NCBI GenBank assembly: GCA_015487835.1
Contig: WFOY01000240.1
Coordinates: forward strand, 1-5,588
Origin: Aquificaceae bacterium
Lineage (GTDB): Bacteria > Aquificota > Aquificia > Aquificales > Aquificaceae
DNA: 5,588 nucleotides
Direction: 5' to 3'
Below, one piece after another: positions 1-5,588 of the stretch (position 1 is the stretch's first letter; the number at the start of each line of letters is the position of its first letter). The position numbers were made by a program, and so were the translations under genes. The notes under the pieces are model-generated. The model was not told the DNA's origin. It did not search any database and saw only the letters and a program-made list of their open reading frames with translations.

Positions 1-663
1 AGGTCCCTCCAGGACTTCCTCAAGCCTGTGAGGTCGAGGGTGATCGTCGAGGTGGGCGACCCCAGGAACCTGATCCTGGAAACTGAAGAGAGAGAAGATC
101 CAGATCTGGTGGTGATAGGAAGCCACAAGAAGGGTCTGGTGGAGAAGATCCTTATAGGATCAACGGCGGAGAAGGTGGTGAAGCACAGCTTCAAACCCAT
201 GATAGTGGTGAAGGGTTTTGAGCCCACCTTCTCGAAGAAGGTGATCATCGCCTACGACTTCTCAAAAACGGCGGAGAAGGCTGTGGAGTTCGCCATCAAG
301 TTCCTCAAGCCCTTCAAGGTCTCCGTTGAGATCCTCCACGTGGAGGAGCCAATAGACATACCGATCGTGGAAAGAATAGGGGAGGCCATATACGCGAAGT
401 ACAGGGAGGAGAAGAAGAAGTACATAGAGACGCTAAAGGAGGCTTTCAGAGAAGAGGGCTTCGAGGTCCAGGTAACCCTCAGGGAAGGGGACAACCCGGC
501 GGAGGAGATAATTAAAAGGATCAAGGAGAACGGCGACATAGATCTCCTCATAATGGGGAGCAGGGGCCTATCGGGACTAAAGAGGATCATCTTGGGGAGC
601 ACCTCCACAGAGGTATTCAGGAGGGTAGAGATACCTATACTTATCTACAAGGAAGGAAGGTGA
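1..663 (+). CDS. Universal stress protein, tandem UspA domains (5' end missing)
   Basis: Cytosolic stress-response protein of the UspA superfamily. The reading frame is open to the left edge, so the true start lies outside the window; 220 residues remain, against roughly 270-290 for a two-domain Usp. Residues 1-71 are the back half of domain 1, ending in the family's GS-(9)-GST loop and a PMIVVK strand. Residues 79-220 are a complete domain 2, with the N-terminal strand KKVIIAYDFS (its Asp is a usual nucleotide-site residue), a long charged helix, and the full G-2X-G-9X-G-S loop in MGSRGLSGLKRIILGS, near residues 186-200. That motif is associated with ATP-binding Usps. In domain 1 the second Gly of the loop is Lys (GSHKKGL), so only domain 2 looks fit for ATP by motif. 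The stop TGA overlaps the next gene's ATG, implying co-transcription and coupled translation. Family assignment is firm; the specific stress role cannot be told. Confidence 0.9.
   Translation, partial: RSLQDFLKPVRSRVIVEVGDPRNLILETEEREDPDLVVIGSHKKGLVEKILIGSTAEKVVKHSFKPMIVVKGFEPTFSKKVIIAYDFSKTAEKAVEFAIKFLKPFKVSVEILHVEEPIDIPIVERIGEAIYAKYREEKKKYIETLKEAFREEGFEVQVTLREGDNPAEEIIKRIKENGDIDLLIMGSRGLSGLKRIILGSTSTEVFRRVEIPILIYKEGR
649..656 (+). promoter_or_regulatory. Ribosome binding site of the TPR gene
   Basis: AAGGAAGG lies six bases before the ATG at 663 and is purine-rich, close to the anti-Shine-Dalgarno complement. It sits inside the last codons of the usp gene. Its spacing favours ATG 663 over the GTG at 660, which would leave only three bases. 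It contrasts with argF and glmS, which have no comparable site. Confidence 0.7.
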
Positions 664-2318
664 TGTTAGGTGTACTCCTGGGTGTGATCCTGGTAGCTTC
701 CTCAGCTTACGGTAACTACTACTTCGACTACCTAATGTGCAGGTACCTCTCTGAGGATCCGAAGAGGGCCAAGGTTCACTGCTTAAAGGCCCTAAAAGAG
801 AGACCCACCCCGGCCCTCTACATGGACACCATAAAGCTGGTCATGTCCCTTAAGGATTCGGAGGAGGCCCTGAGGATAGCAAACGAGTACCTTAAAAGAT
901 TTCCGGACCAGGTTGACCCTTACATAGCCATATACAGCGTTTACAGACTCCAGGGTAAGAAGAACAAGGCTGTAAAGATACTCGAGGAGGCTTACAGAAA
1001 GTTCCCCAACAACAGGGAGGTTCTCATATTCCTGGCGGACGAGTACCTTAAGATGAGAAGGACCGAAAGGGCCAAGGAGGTTATAGAGAGGCTCGCAGAG
1101 ATAAGTCCCGACAACCCCTTCCCCTACTACCTGCTCGGTCAGATATACATGAAGGAAGGGAACGTGAACAAGGCGATCGAGTACCTCCAGAAGGCCCTGG
1201 AGATAAGGAAGACCTTTGAGGCTGCGTTCGTGACCCTTGGGAGGATATACGAGAGGAGGGAGGAGTACTCAAAGGCCGAGAAGCTGTACAAGGAGGTCCT
1301 GAAGGAGGACCCTAACAACCGGGTTGTGCTCGAGAAGCTGGCCCAGCTGTACATGGCGACAGGGAGGGTGGAGGAGGCAAAAGGTTTCTTCAGGAAGCTT
1401 TACGATATGTTCCCCTCAAGCTACCAGTACGGTTACCAGTACGGGATAGCCCTCCTCCAGTCGGGGGATTTTGAGGAGGCGAGGGATGTCTTAGAGAAGC
1501 TGCACAGGGAGTTCCCTGAGGACCTCAACGTAGCTTACTCCTACGCTCTTGCCCTGGAGGTAACGGGAGACATCGAACAGGCCAGGGAGATATACGAGGA
1601 CATATACTCCAAGATACCCAACAACCCTAAGGTTATAGAGAGGCTCGCCACCGTCTACATGCACCTGAAGGAGAACGAAAAGGCCGAGGATCTGATAGAG
1701 AAAGGCCTCTTCCTTAACCCGGCGAACGTGAGGCTGCATATGCTGAAGGCCAACCTCCTGATCGATAAGGAAGACTACGAGGGAGCCCTGAAGGTTCTGG
1801 ACAAGGCCATATCACTAAATCCAAGGGATTACAGGACTTACTTTCTCAAGGCCATAGTTCTCGACCACCTGGGCAGGATAGTGGATGTGGAGAAGGCCCT
1901 CAGGAAGGCAATGGATCTGGAACCCAACAACCCTGATCTCTACAACCACCTTGGCTACTCCCTGCTGCTATGGTACGGGGACGCTAGGATAGACGAGGCT
2001 GAGGACCTGATAAGGAAAGCCCTTGCAGCAGATCCGGAGAACCCAGCTTACATAGACAGCATGGGCTGGGTTTACTATCTGAAGGGTGACTATGAGAAGG
2101 CCATACAGTATCTCCTGGACGCCCTCAGGAGAGCCTACGACGATCCCGTGGTGAACGAGCACGTGGGGGACGTCCTCCTCAAGATGGGTTTCAAGGAGTC
2201 AGCCCTAAGATACTACAAGGCTGCACTGGATCTTCTCGAGGCGGGCAAGGAAGGCGAGAGGGGGCAGAAGGAGAGGATCCTCAAGAAGCTTAAGGAACTG
2301 GAACAGTCAGGATTATAA
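663..2318 (+). CDS. TPR-repeat protein with likely signal peptide
   Basis: A 551-residue protein made almost wholly of tetratricopeptide repeats, a helical protein-binding scaffold. Residues 2-17 are hydrophobic (LGVLLGVILVASSAYG), with possible signal-peptidase sites after Ala15 or Gly17, so it is probably exported or membrane-anchored. The n-region lacks a Lys/Arg, which weakens this a little. About 14 repeats of roughly 34 residues run from about residue 49 to 525, most ending in P-N-N or P-x-D/N. A charged helix (about 535-548) closes the protein. The last three repeats carry NHLGY (428-432), DSMGW (465-469) and NEHVGDVLL (498-506), a conserved signature of a widespread TPR family also found in proteobacteria. 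The only cysteines, 26 and 40, fall in the first helical hairpin. The start is ATG 663 (TGATG overlap with the usp stop); GTG 660 would add one residue. The partner is unknown; outer-membrane or envelope assembly is only a guess. Confidence 0.85.
   Translation: MLGVLLGVILVASSAYGNYYFDYLMCRYLSEDPKRAKVHCLKALKERPTPALYMDTIKLVMSLKDSEEALRIANEYLKRFPDQVDPYIAIYSVYRLQGKKNKAVKILEEAYRKFPNNREVLIFLADEYLKMRRTERAKEVIERLAEISPDNPFPYYLLGQIYMKEGNVNKAIEYLQKALEIRKTFEAAFVTLGRIYERREEYSKAEKLYKEVLKEDPNNRVVLEKLAQLYMATGRVEEAKGFFRKLYDMFPSSYQYGYQYGIALLQSGDFEEARDVLEKLHREFPEDLNVAYSYALALEVTGDIEQAREIYEDIYSKIPNNPKVIERLATVYMHLKENEKAEDLIEKGLFLNPANVRLHMLKANLLIDKEDYEGALKVLDKAISLNPRDYRTYFLKAIVLDHLGRIVDVEKALRKAMDLEPNNPDLYNHLGYSLLLWYGDARIDEAEDLIRKALAADPENPAYIDSMGWVYYLKGDYEKAIQYLLDALRRAYDDPVVNEHVGDVLLKMGFKESALRYYKAALDLLEAGKEGERGQKERILKKLKELEQSGL
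1422..1445 (+). repeat. 12-bp direct tandem repeat inside the TPR gene
   Basis: TACCAGTACGGT is followed at once by TACCAGTACGGG, two 12-base units differing at the last base. They encode YQYG-YQYG at the start of a TPR unit (residues 254-261). The unit keeps its usual length, so this reads as either a small in-frame duplication compensated elsewhere or simple convergence. Confidence 0.75.
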
Positions 2319-2319
2319 T
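2290..2319 (+). promoter_or_regulatory. Candidate promoter for argF (leaderless transcript)
   Basis: A perfect TATAAT at 2314-2319 overlaps the TAA stop of the TPR gene. A start seven bases beyond it would fall on the A of the argF ATG at 2326. The best -35-like hexamer at 18-bp spacing is TTAAGG (2290-2295), only three of six matches, so the promoter rests mainly on the -10. The argF start has only a weak AGGA 13 bases upstream as a ribosome site. The same ten-base motif occurs before glmS at the same distance, which raises confidence. Confidence 0.35.
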
Positions 2320-2325
2320 AGTCCT

Positions 2326-3243
2326 ATGAAGCGTGACTTTGTAGACCTCTGGAACCTCGACCCTGAGGAGAGCTGGTACATAATCAGGAGGACCCGGGAG
2401 ATAAAGGAAGGGGGCGAGATCCAGAGGGTACTGGAGGGTAAGGACCTTGGACTCCTCTTTACCAAACCCTCGACGAGGACGAGGGTCTCCTTCGAGGTGG
2501 CCATAAACCAGCTCGGTGGAAACGCCATATTCCTCCAGGAGAGGGAGCTTCAGATCTCGAGGGGTGAGGACGTCAGAGACACCGCAAGAACCCTGACAAG
2601 ATACTTAGACGGCATCATCATAAGGACCCACTCCCACACCTGGATCGAGGAGTTCACCAGGTGGGCGGGGATGCCCGTCATAAACGCCCTCACGGAGAAG
2701 TCCCACCCTTGCCAGATCCTGAGCGACGTCTTCACCCTCTACGAGAAGTTCGGGGAGGGCATAAGGGAGATAAAGATAGCCTTCGTCGGGGACGGGAACA
2801 ACGTATGCAACACGTGGCTGGTGGCAGCCGGTCTCTTTGGCCTCAACCTCTTTGTGGCGACCCCAGAAGGCTACGGACCTGACAGCTACTACCTCCAGGC
2901 TGGACTGGATCTCTCTAACTTCACAGGTGGGAACATATACCTCACGACCAACCCCGTAGAGGCTGTGAAGGAGGCGGACGTTGTTTACACGGACGTCTGG
3001 TTCAGCATGGGGGACGAGAGAAGGGAGGAGAAGATCGAGGCTTTAAGACCCTTTCAGGTGAACGGGGAACTCCTCTCGAAGGCTAAGGACTCGGTCCTCG
3101 TTATGCACTGCCTCCCCGCTAAGAAGGGTGAGGAGATAACGGAAGAGGTCTTCGAGAAGTTTGCGGACTTCATCTTCACGCAGGCGGAGAACAGGCTCCA
3201 CACCCAGAAGGCCCTCCTTGAGTTCTTATTCACTCAACAGTGA
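2326..3243 (+). CDS. argF: Ornithine carbamoyltransferase
   Basis: Cytosolic enzyme joining carbamoyl phosphate and L-ornithine to give citrulline, the sixth step of arginine biosynthesis; the family is usually a trimer. It has 305 residues, normal length. Carbamoyl-phosphate motif STRTR is at 49-53, RTHSH at 100-104, HPCQ at 127-130, the second-domain strand FVGDGNN at 153-159, the ornithine-loop residues DVWFSMG at 223-229, catalytic HCLPA at 261-265 and the late conserved ENRLH at 288-292. The SMG loop supports ornithine over N-acetylornithine or putrescine as acceptor. The ATG at 2326 is the only plausible start: no upstream start codon exists in frame between it and the TPR stop, and MKRDFVDLW resembles the Aquifex enzyme as recalled. 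It lies seven bases after the TPR gene, and its last 14 bases overlap the end of glmS on the other strand. No arginine-repressor operator is visible, and there is hardly room for one. Confidence 0.96.
   Translation: MKRDFVDLWNLDPEESWYIIRRTREIKEGGEIQRVLEGKDLGLLFTKPSTRTRVSFEVAINQLGGNAIFLQERELQISRGEDVRDTARTLTRYLDGIIIRTHSHTWIEEFTRWAGMPVINALTEKSHPCQILSDVFTLYEKFGEGIREIKIAFVGDGNNVCNTWLVAAGLFGLNLFVATPEGYGPDSYYLQAGLDLSNFTGGNIYLTTNPVEAVKEADVVYTDVWFSMGDERREEKIEALRPFQVNGELLSKAKDSVLVMHCLPAKKGEEITEEVFEKFADFIFTQAENRLHTQKALLEFLFTQQ
3230..3243. other. Convergent tail-to-tail overlap of argF and glmS
   Basis: The argF stop TGA (3241-3243) lies inside glmS, and the glmS stop (TCA on the + strand, 3230-3232) lies inside argF. 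Both C-termini look intact: the GlmS end AKTVTVE is a conserved family terminus, and ArgF is of full length. Neither stop can therefore be an artefact of a frameshift, and there is no intergenic space for a terminator. Confidence 0.95.
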
Positions 3244-5008
3244 CAGTCTTTGCCAGGTTCCTCGGCTGGTCCACGTCGAGACCAAGCCTGCTCGCTATGT
3301 AGTAGGCAAGGATCTGGAGGGGAATAACTGTAAGAAAAGGTGTAAGATCCTCAACTATCGGAGGCACCTCCAAAAACTCCGAAGAGACCTTCTTTAGCCT
3401 CTCGTCCCCTTCGAAGCCGACGCTTATGACTATCCCCTTCCTCGTCCTCACCTCCTCTATGTTGGAGAGGGTCTTCTCGTAGACCCTGTCCTGGGGAGCT
3501 ACCACGACTACTGGCATGTTCTCGTCTATCAAGGCTATCGGTCCGTGCTTCATCTCGCCCGCAGGATACCCTTCAGCGTGTATGTAGGATATCTCCTTCA
3601 GCTTCAAGGCCCCCTCGAGGGCTATAGGATAGCTGAGGTATCTCCCGAGGTATAAAAAGTTCTTCTTCTTCATGAACTTCTCAGCGACCCTCTCTATGTC
3701 CTCAGCCTTCTCTAAGACCTCCTCTATGAGGGAGGGGACCCTCATGAGATCTGAGAGAAGCGTCTCCCTGTCTGGGTTCTCCCTTAGAGCTAAAAAGTAG
3801 AGGGCTGCGATCTGGGCTGTGAAGGTCTTTGTGGCTGCAACTCCAATTTCTGGTCCCGCGTGGGTGTAGACCGAGTGGTCCGACTCCCTGTCGAGGGAGC
3901 TTCCGACCACGTTCACGAGGGCTACAGTCTTTGCACCCTTTTCCTTTGCCATGTTCACAGCGAACTTCGTATCTATCGTCTCCCCCGACTGAGAGATCCC
4001 TATCACCAGGTCCTCCTCCGAGACGGGAGAACCCGAGTACCTGAACTCGGAGGCGTAGACGACCTCCGTGGGGACGCCAGCTAACCTCTCGAACCAGAAC
4101 TTGCCGATCAGACCTGCGTGGTAGGAGGTCCCGCAGGCTATCAGGATCACCCTCCTGAACTCCTTAAGGCTGAAGGGGAGAACTTCCCCTGAGGAGAGGA
4201 GACCCCTCACCGTGTCACCGACAGCCTTTGGCTGTTCGTGGATCTCCTTCAGCATGAAGTGCTTGAAGCCTCCCCTCTCCGCGGAGACTATGTCCCAAGG
4301 GACTATCATTATGTCCTTGGTGACAGGGTTCCCGAGGAAGTCGTATATGTTCACCCCTTCGGGGGTGAGGTCCGCTATCTCCCCGTCGCTCAAAGTTATC
4401 ACCCTCCTCGTGTAGGGGAGTATGGCGGGTATGTCCGAGGCGAGGAAGTTCTCACCCTCCCCTATCCCCACCACGAGGGGGCTTCCCTGCTTGACACCCA
4501 CTATCCTCCCAGGCTCGTGGACGGTTATGACGGCAAAGGCAAAGGCTCCTTTTAGCTTCTCCACGGTCTCGAGGACCGCCGAGAGCAGGTCCCCTCTGTA
4601 GCTCCTCGCTATGAGGTGGGCTATGACTTCGGTGTCCGTCTCGGACTTGAACTTGACGCCTTCCCTTTTTAGATCCTCCCTAAGATCGAGGAAGTTCTCT
4701 ATTATCCCGTTGTGGACGACGGCAAACTCACCCTTAGAGTCCGTGTGGGGATGGGCGTTTTTTATAGAGGGTGCGCCGTGGGTCGCCCACCTGGTGTGTC
4801 CTATGCCCGTCTTTCCTGAAAAGGGCTTTCCCCAGAGGCTCCTCACCAGCTCCCTTATCTTCCCCACCTTCTTCTCGATGACCAGCTTCCTCCCTTCTAT
4901 TATGGCTATGCCGGCGGAGTCGTAGCCTCTGTACTCGAGCCTCTCAAGGCCTCCAAGAAGTAAGGGGAGTGCAGGATCCCCTCCCGTGTAGCCTATTATC
5001 CCGCACAT
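3230..5008 (-). CDS. glmS: Glutamine-fructose-6-phosphate aminotransferase (isomerizing)
   Basis: Makes glucosamine-6-phosphate from fructose-6-phosphate and glutamine, the first committed step to UDP-GlcNAc for peptidoglycan and LPS; cytosolic, usually a dimer. It has 592 residues. The class II glutamine amidotransferase domain covers about 1-220: Cys2 is the nucleophile exposed once Met1 is removed, followed by EYRGYDSAG (25-33), GHTRWATHG (70-78), HPHTD (86-90), HNGIIEN (99-105) and SETDTEV (122-128). Two SIS sugar-isomerase domains follow: GTSYHAG (293-299), SQSGET (339-344) and GPEIGVAATKTFTAQ (385-399) in the first, then LEGALKLKEISYIHAEGYPAGE (464-485) and the terminal DQPRNLAKTVTVE in the second. 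The need for Cys at position 2 fixes the start at 5008. It begins four bases after the feoB stop, with no Shine-Dalgarno sequence and a promoter-like sequence in the feoB end. No glmS ribozyme can fit upstream. Confidence 0.98.
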   Translation of the reverse strand: MCGIIGYTGGDPALPLLLGGLERLEYRGYDSAGIAIIEGRKLVIEKKVGKIRELVRSLWGKPFSGKTGIGHTRWATHGAPSIKNAHPHTDSKGEFAVVHNGIIENFLDLREDLKREGVKFKSETDTEVIAHLIARSYRGDLLSAVLETVEKLKGAFAFAVITVHEPGRIVGVKQGSPLVVGIGEGENFLASDIPAILPYTRRVITLSDGEIADLTPEGVNIYDFLGNPVTKDIMIVPWDIVSAERGGFKHFMLKEIHEQPKAVGDTVRGLLSSGEVLPFSLKEFRRVILIACGTSYHAGLIGKFWFERLAGVPTEVVYASEFRYSGSPVSEEDLVIGISQSGETIDTKFAVNMAKEKGAKTVALVNVVGSSLDRESDHSVYTHAGPEIGVAATKTFTAQIAALYFLALRENPDRETLLSDLMRVPSLIEEVLEKAEDIERVAEKFMKKKNFLYLGRYLSYPIALEGALKLKEISYIHAEGYPAGEMKHGPIALIDENMPVVVVAPQDRVYEKTLSNIEEVRTRKGIVISVGFEGDERLKKVSSEFLEVPPIVEDLTPFLTVIPLQILAYYIASRLGLDVDQPRNLAKTVTVE

Positions 5009-5012
5009 GGTT

Positions 5013-5588
5013 CTATTGTAATATCAAGCCGGCCACCCTGTAAACCAAAAAGGAGAAGACCCAAGCTGCTACAAAGCTGTATCCTAAGAAAAGGGTTGCC
5101 CTCCTCTTACCTATCTCCCTAACGAGGACTCCGAAGGTCCCGAGACAGGAGGTGTATATGAGTATGAAGACCATAAAGGACATGGCGGATGCCGGCGTGA
5201 AATCCTTAGCTATGATGTTTTTTAGTGTCTCGTCCTCCTCTTCAACCTCAAAGGCCACTATCTTCAGGGTTGCCAACGATAGAAAGGCGTCCACTACCGC
5301 CCTTCCGAGCGATTCTAACTGGCTCCTCAGCTCCTCCCTCACATCGAACTCCTCGACAGTCTCGTACTCCTCGGCCATGTATATGGTCCCCATGGAGCTT
5401 ATCACTATCTCCCTCGCGAGGAAGGCCGGGATAAGGGAGGTCGTCGCCCTCCAGTTGTCTATGCCTATGGGTTCGAACACGGGAACGAGAGCCCTCCCTA
5501 TCTTCCCGGCTACGCTATCGGATATGTTCTTAACCCCTGGTGGTGTGTTCAGCAGGATCCATATGAGTATGGATGCTCCGAATATAAG
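5013..5588 (-). CDS. feoB: Ferrous iron transporter FeoB, C-terminal part (5' end outside window)
   Basis: The inner-membrane Fe(II) importer. Only the last 191 residues are here; the N-terminal G-protein domain and first Gate region lie beyond the right edge. The frame stays open to the edge (the visible part begins LIFGASILIWILLN), so the GTG at 5480 (residue 37) is not the true start. Seen in order: a membrane segment (1-14), the FeoB-typical loop VFEPIGIDNWRA (37-48), a membrane segment with SLIPAFLAREIVISSMGTIY (51-70), an acidic soluble stretch (about 72-127), FTPASAMSFMVFILIYTSCLGTFG (130-153) holding the conserved Gate-motif cysteine at 148, and a last membrane helix (about 164-190). 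The acidic insert is of the sort present in the E. coli-type protein. glmS follows four bases after the stop, so read-through from feoB is likely. Whether feoA precedes it cannot be seen. Confidence 0.93.
   Translation of the reverse strand, partial: LIFGASILIWILLNTPPGVKNISDSVAGKIGRALVPVFEPIGIDNWRATTSLIPAFLAREIVISSMGTIYMAEEYETVEEFDVREELRSQLESLGRAVVDAFLSLATLKIVAFEVEEEDETLKNIIAKDFTPASAMSFMVFILIYTSCLGTFGVLVREIGKRRATLFLGYSFVAAWVFSFLVYRVAGLILQ
5015..5044 (-). promoter_or_regulatory. Candidate sigma-70-type promoter for glmS inside the feoB end
   Basis: On the - strand, TTTACA (5039-5044; five of six matches to TTGACA), an 18-base spacer and TACAAT (5015-5020; five of six to TATAAT) end six bases before the glmS ATG. 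A transcription start seven bases past the -10 would be the A of the start codon, giving a leaderless mRNA. There is no ribosome site in the upstream sequence to argue against this. The start codon itself is fixed by the catalytic Cys2, so the geometry does not depend on start choice. The whole element lies in the last codons of feoB, so it may be chance; a second copy of the -10 region before argF makes that less likely. Confidence 0.45.

Noticed and set aside
252..608. 118-codon open frame on the - strand under the usp gene
   Set aside because: It is Ser/Leu-rich with no recognisable domain and lies opposite a clear Usp coding frame; a shadow of biased codon use.
3264..3288. Hairpin GGCTGGTC / GACC-A-AGCC 20 bases after the argF stop, as a terminator
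   Set aside because: It has an eight-base loop and a bulge, no T-run follows, and the bases are dictated by the conserved GlmS residues around DVDQPRN.
4238..4925. Open frames of about 105 codons on the + strand under glmS (4238-4555 and 4611-4925)
   Set aside because: They lie opposite the conserved amidotransferase domain, have no family features and no ribosome site that I can see.
5009..5012. A glmS ribozyme/riboswitch upstream of glmS
   Set aside because: Only four bases separate glmS from feoB, and the ribozyme is a feature mostly of Firmicutes leaders; nothing here resembles it.
5013..5480. A separate 155-residue membrane protein starting at GTG 5480
   Set aside because: The frame continues to the window edge with FeoB-like sequence, so this is the end of feoB and not a small gene of its own.
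1..5588. A novel defence, mobile or biosynthetic system
   Set aside because: Four of the five genes belong to known families (usp, argF, glmS, feoB) and the fifth is a standard TPR protein. Base and codon use look uniform across the window, with no transposase, integrase, inverted ends or array.

Overview
The window looks like a piece of a bacterial, thermophilic chromosome, most likely from the Aquificaceae (Aquifex/Hydrogenobacter relatives). This rests on the GlmS and ArgF proteins, which read very like the Aquifex aeolicus sequences as I remember them (no alignment was run). It also rests on Lys/Glu/Arg-rich, Cys-poor proteins, heavy use of AGG/AGA for Arg and ATA for Ile, purine-rich coding strands and almost no intergenic DNA. 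Both edges cut through genes, and only 11 bases (2319-2325 and 5009-5012) lie outside coding sequence.

Layout. The left half is read on the + strand. It holds the 3' part of a tandem-domain universal stress protein gene (1-663), a large probably exported TPR-repeat protein (663-2318) whose start overlaps the usp stop in a TGATG, and argF, ornithine carbamoyltransferase (2326-3243). The right half is read on the - strand: the 3' end of feoB, the ferrous iron transporter (5013-5588, 5' part outside the window), then glmS, glucosamine-6-phosphate synthase (3230-5008), 4 bases downstream of feoB. argF and glmS converge and overlap tail-to-tail by 14 bases. There is no stretch of 300 bases without a gene, and I see no RNA gene, mobile element, CRISPR array or clear intrinsic terminator.

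How the parts relate. The genes do not form one pathway: stress response, envelope-type TPR scaffold, arginine biosynthesis, amino-sugar/cell-wall precursor synthesis and iron uptake are packed together. No undescribed multi-gene system is evident. The most interesting signal is regulatory. The ten bases ATTAYAATAG sit at exactly the same distance (positions -14 to -5) from the ATG of both argF and glmS. Both genes lack a convincing Shine-Dalgarno sequence. In both, a -10-like hexamer (TATAAT or TACAAT) is placed so that transcription would start at or next to the A of the ATG. glmS also has a good -35-like hexamer (TTTACA, 18-bp spacer) inside the end of feoB. This suggests that the two housekeeping genes may have their own promoters buried in the upstream gene and be read as leaderless mRNAs, unlike the TPR gene, which has a strong Shine-Dalgarno sequence.
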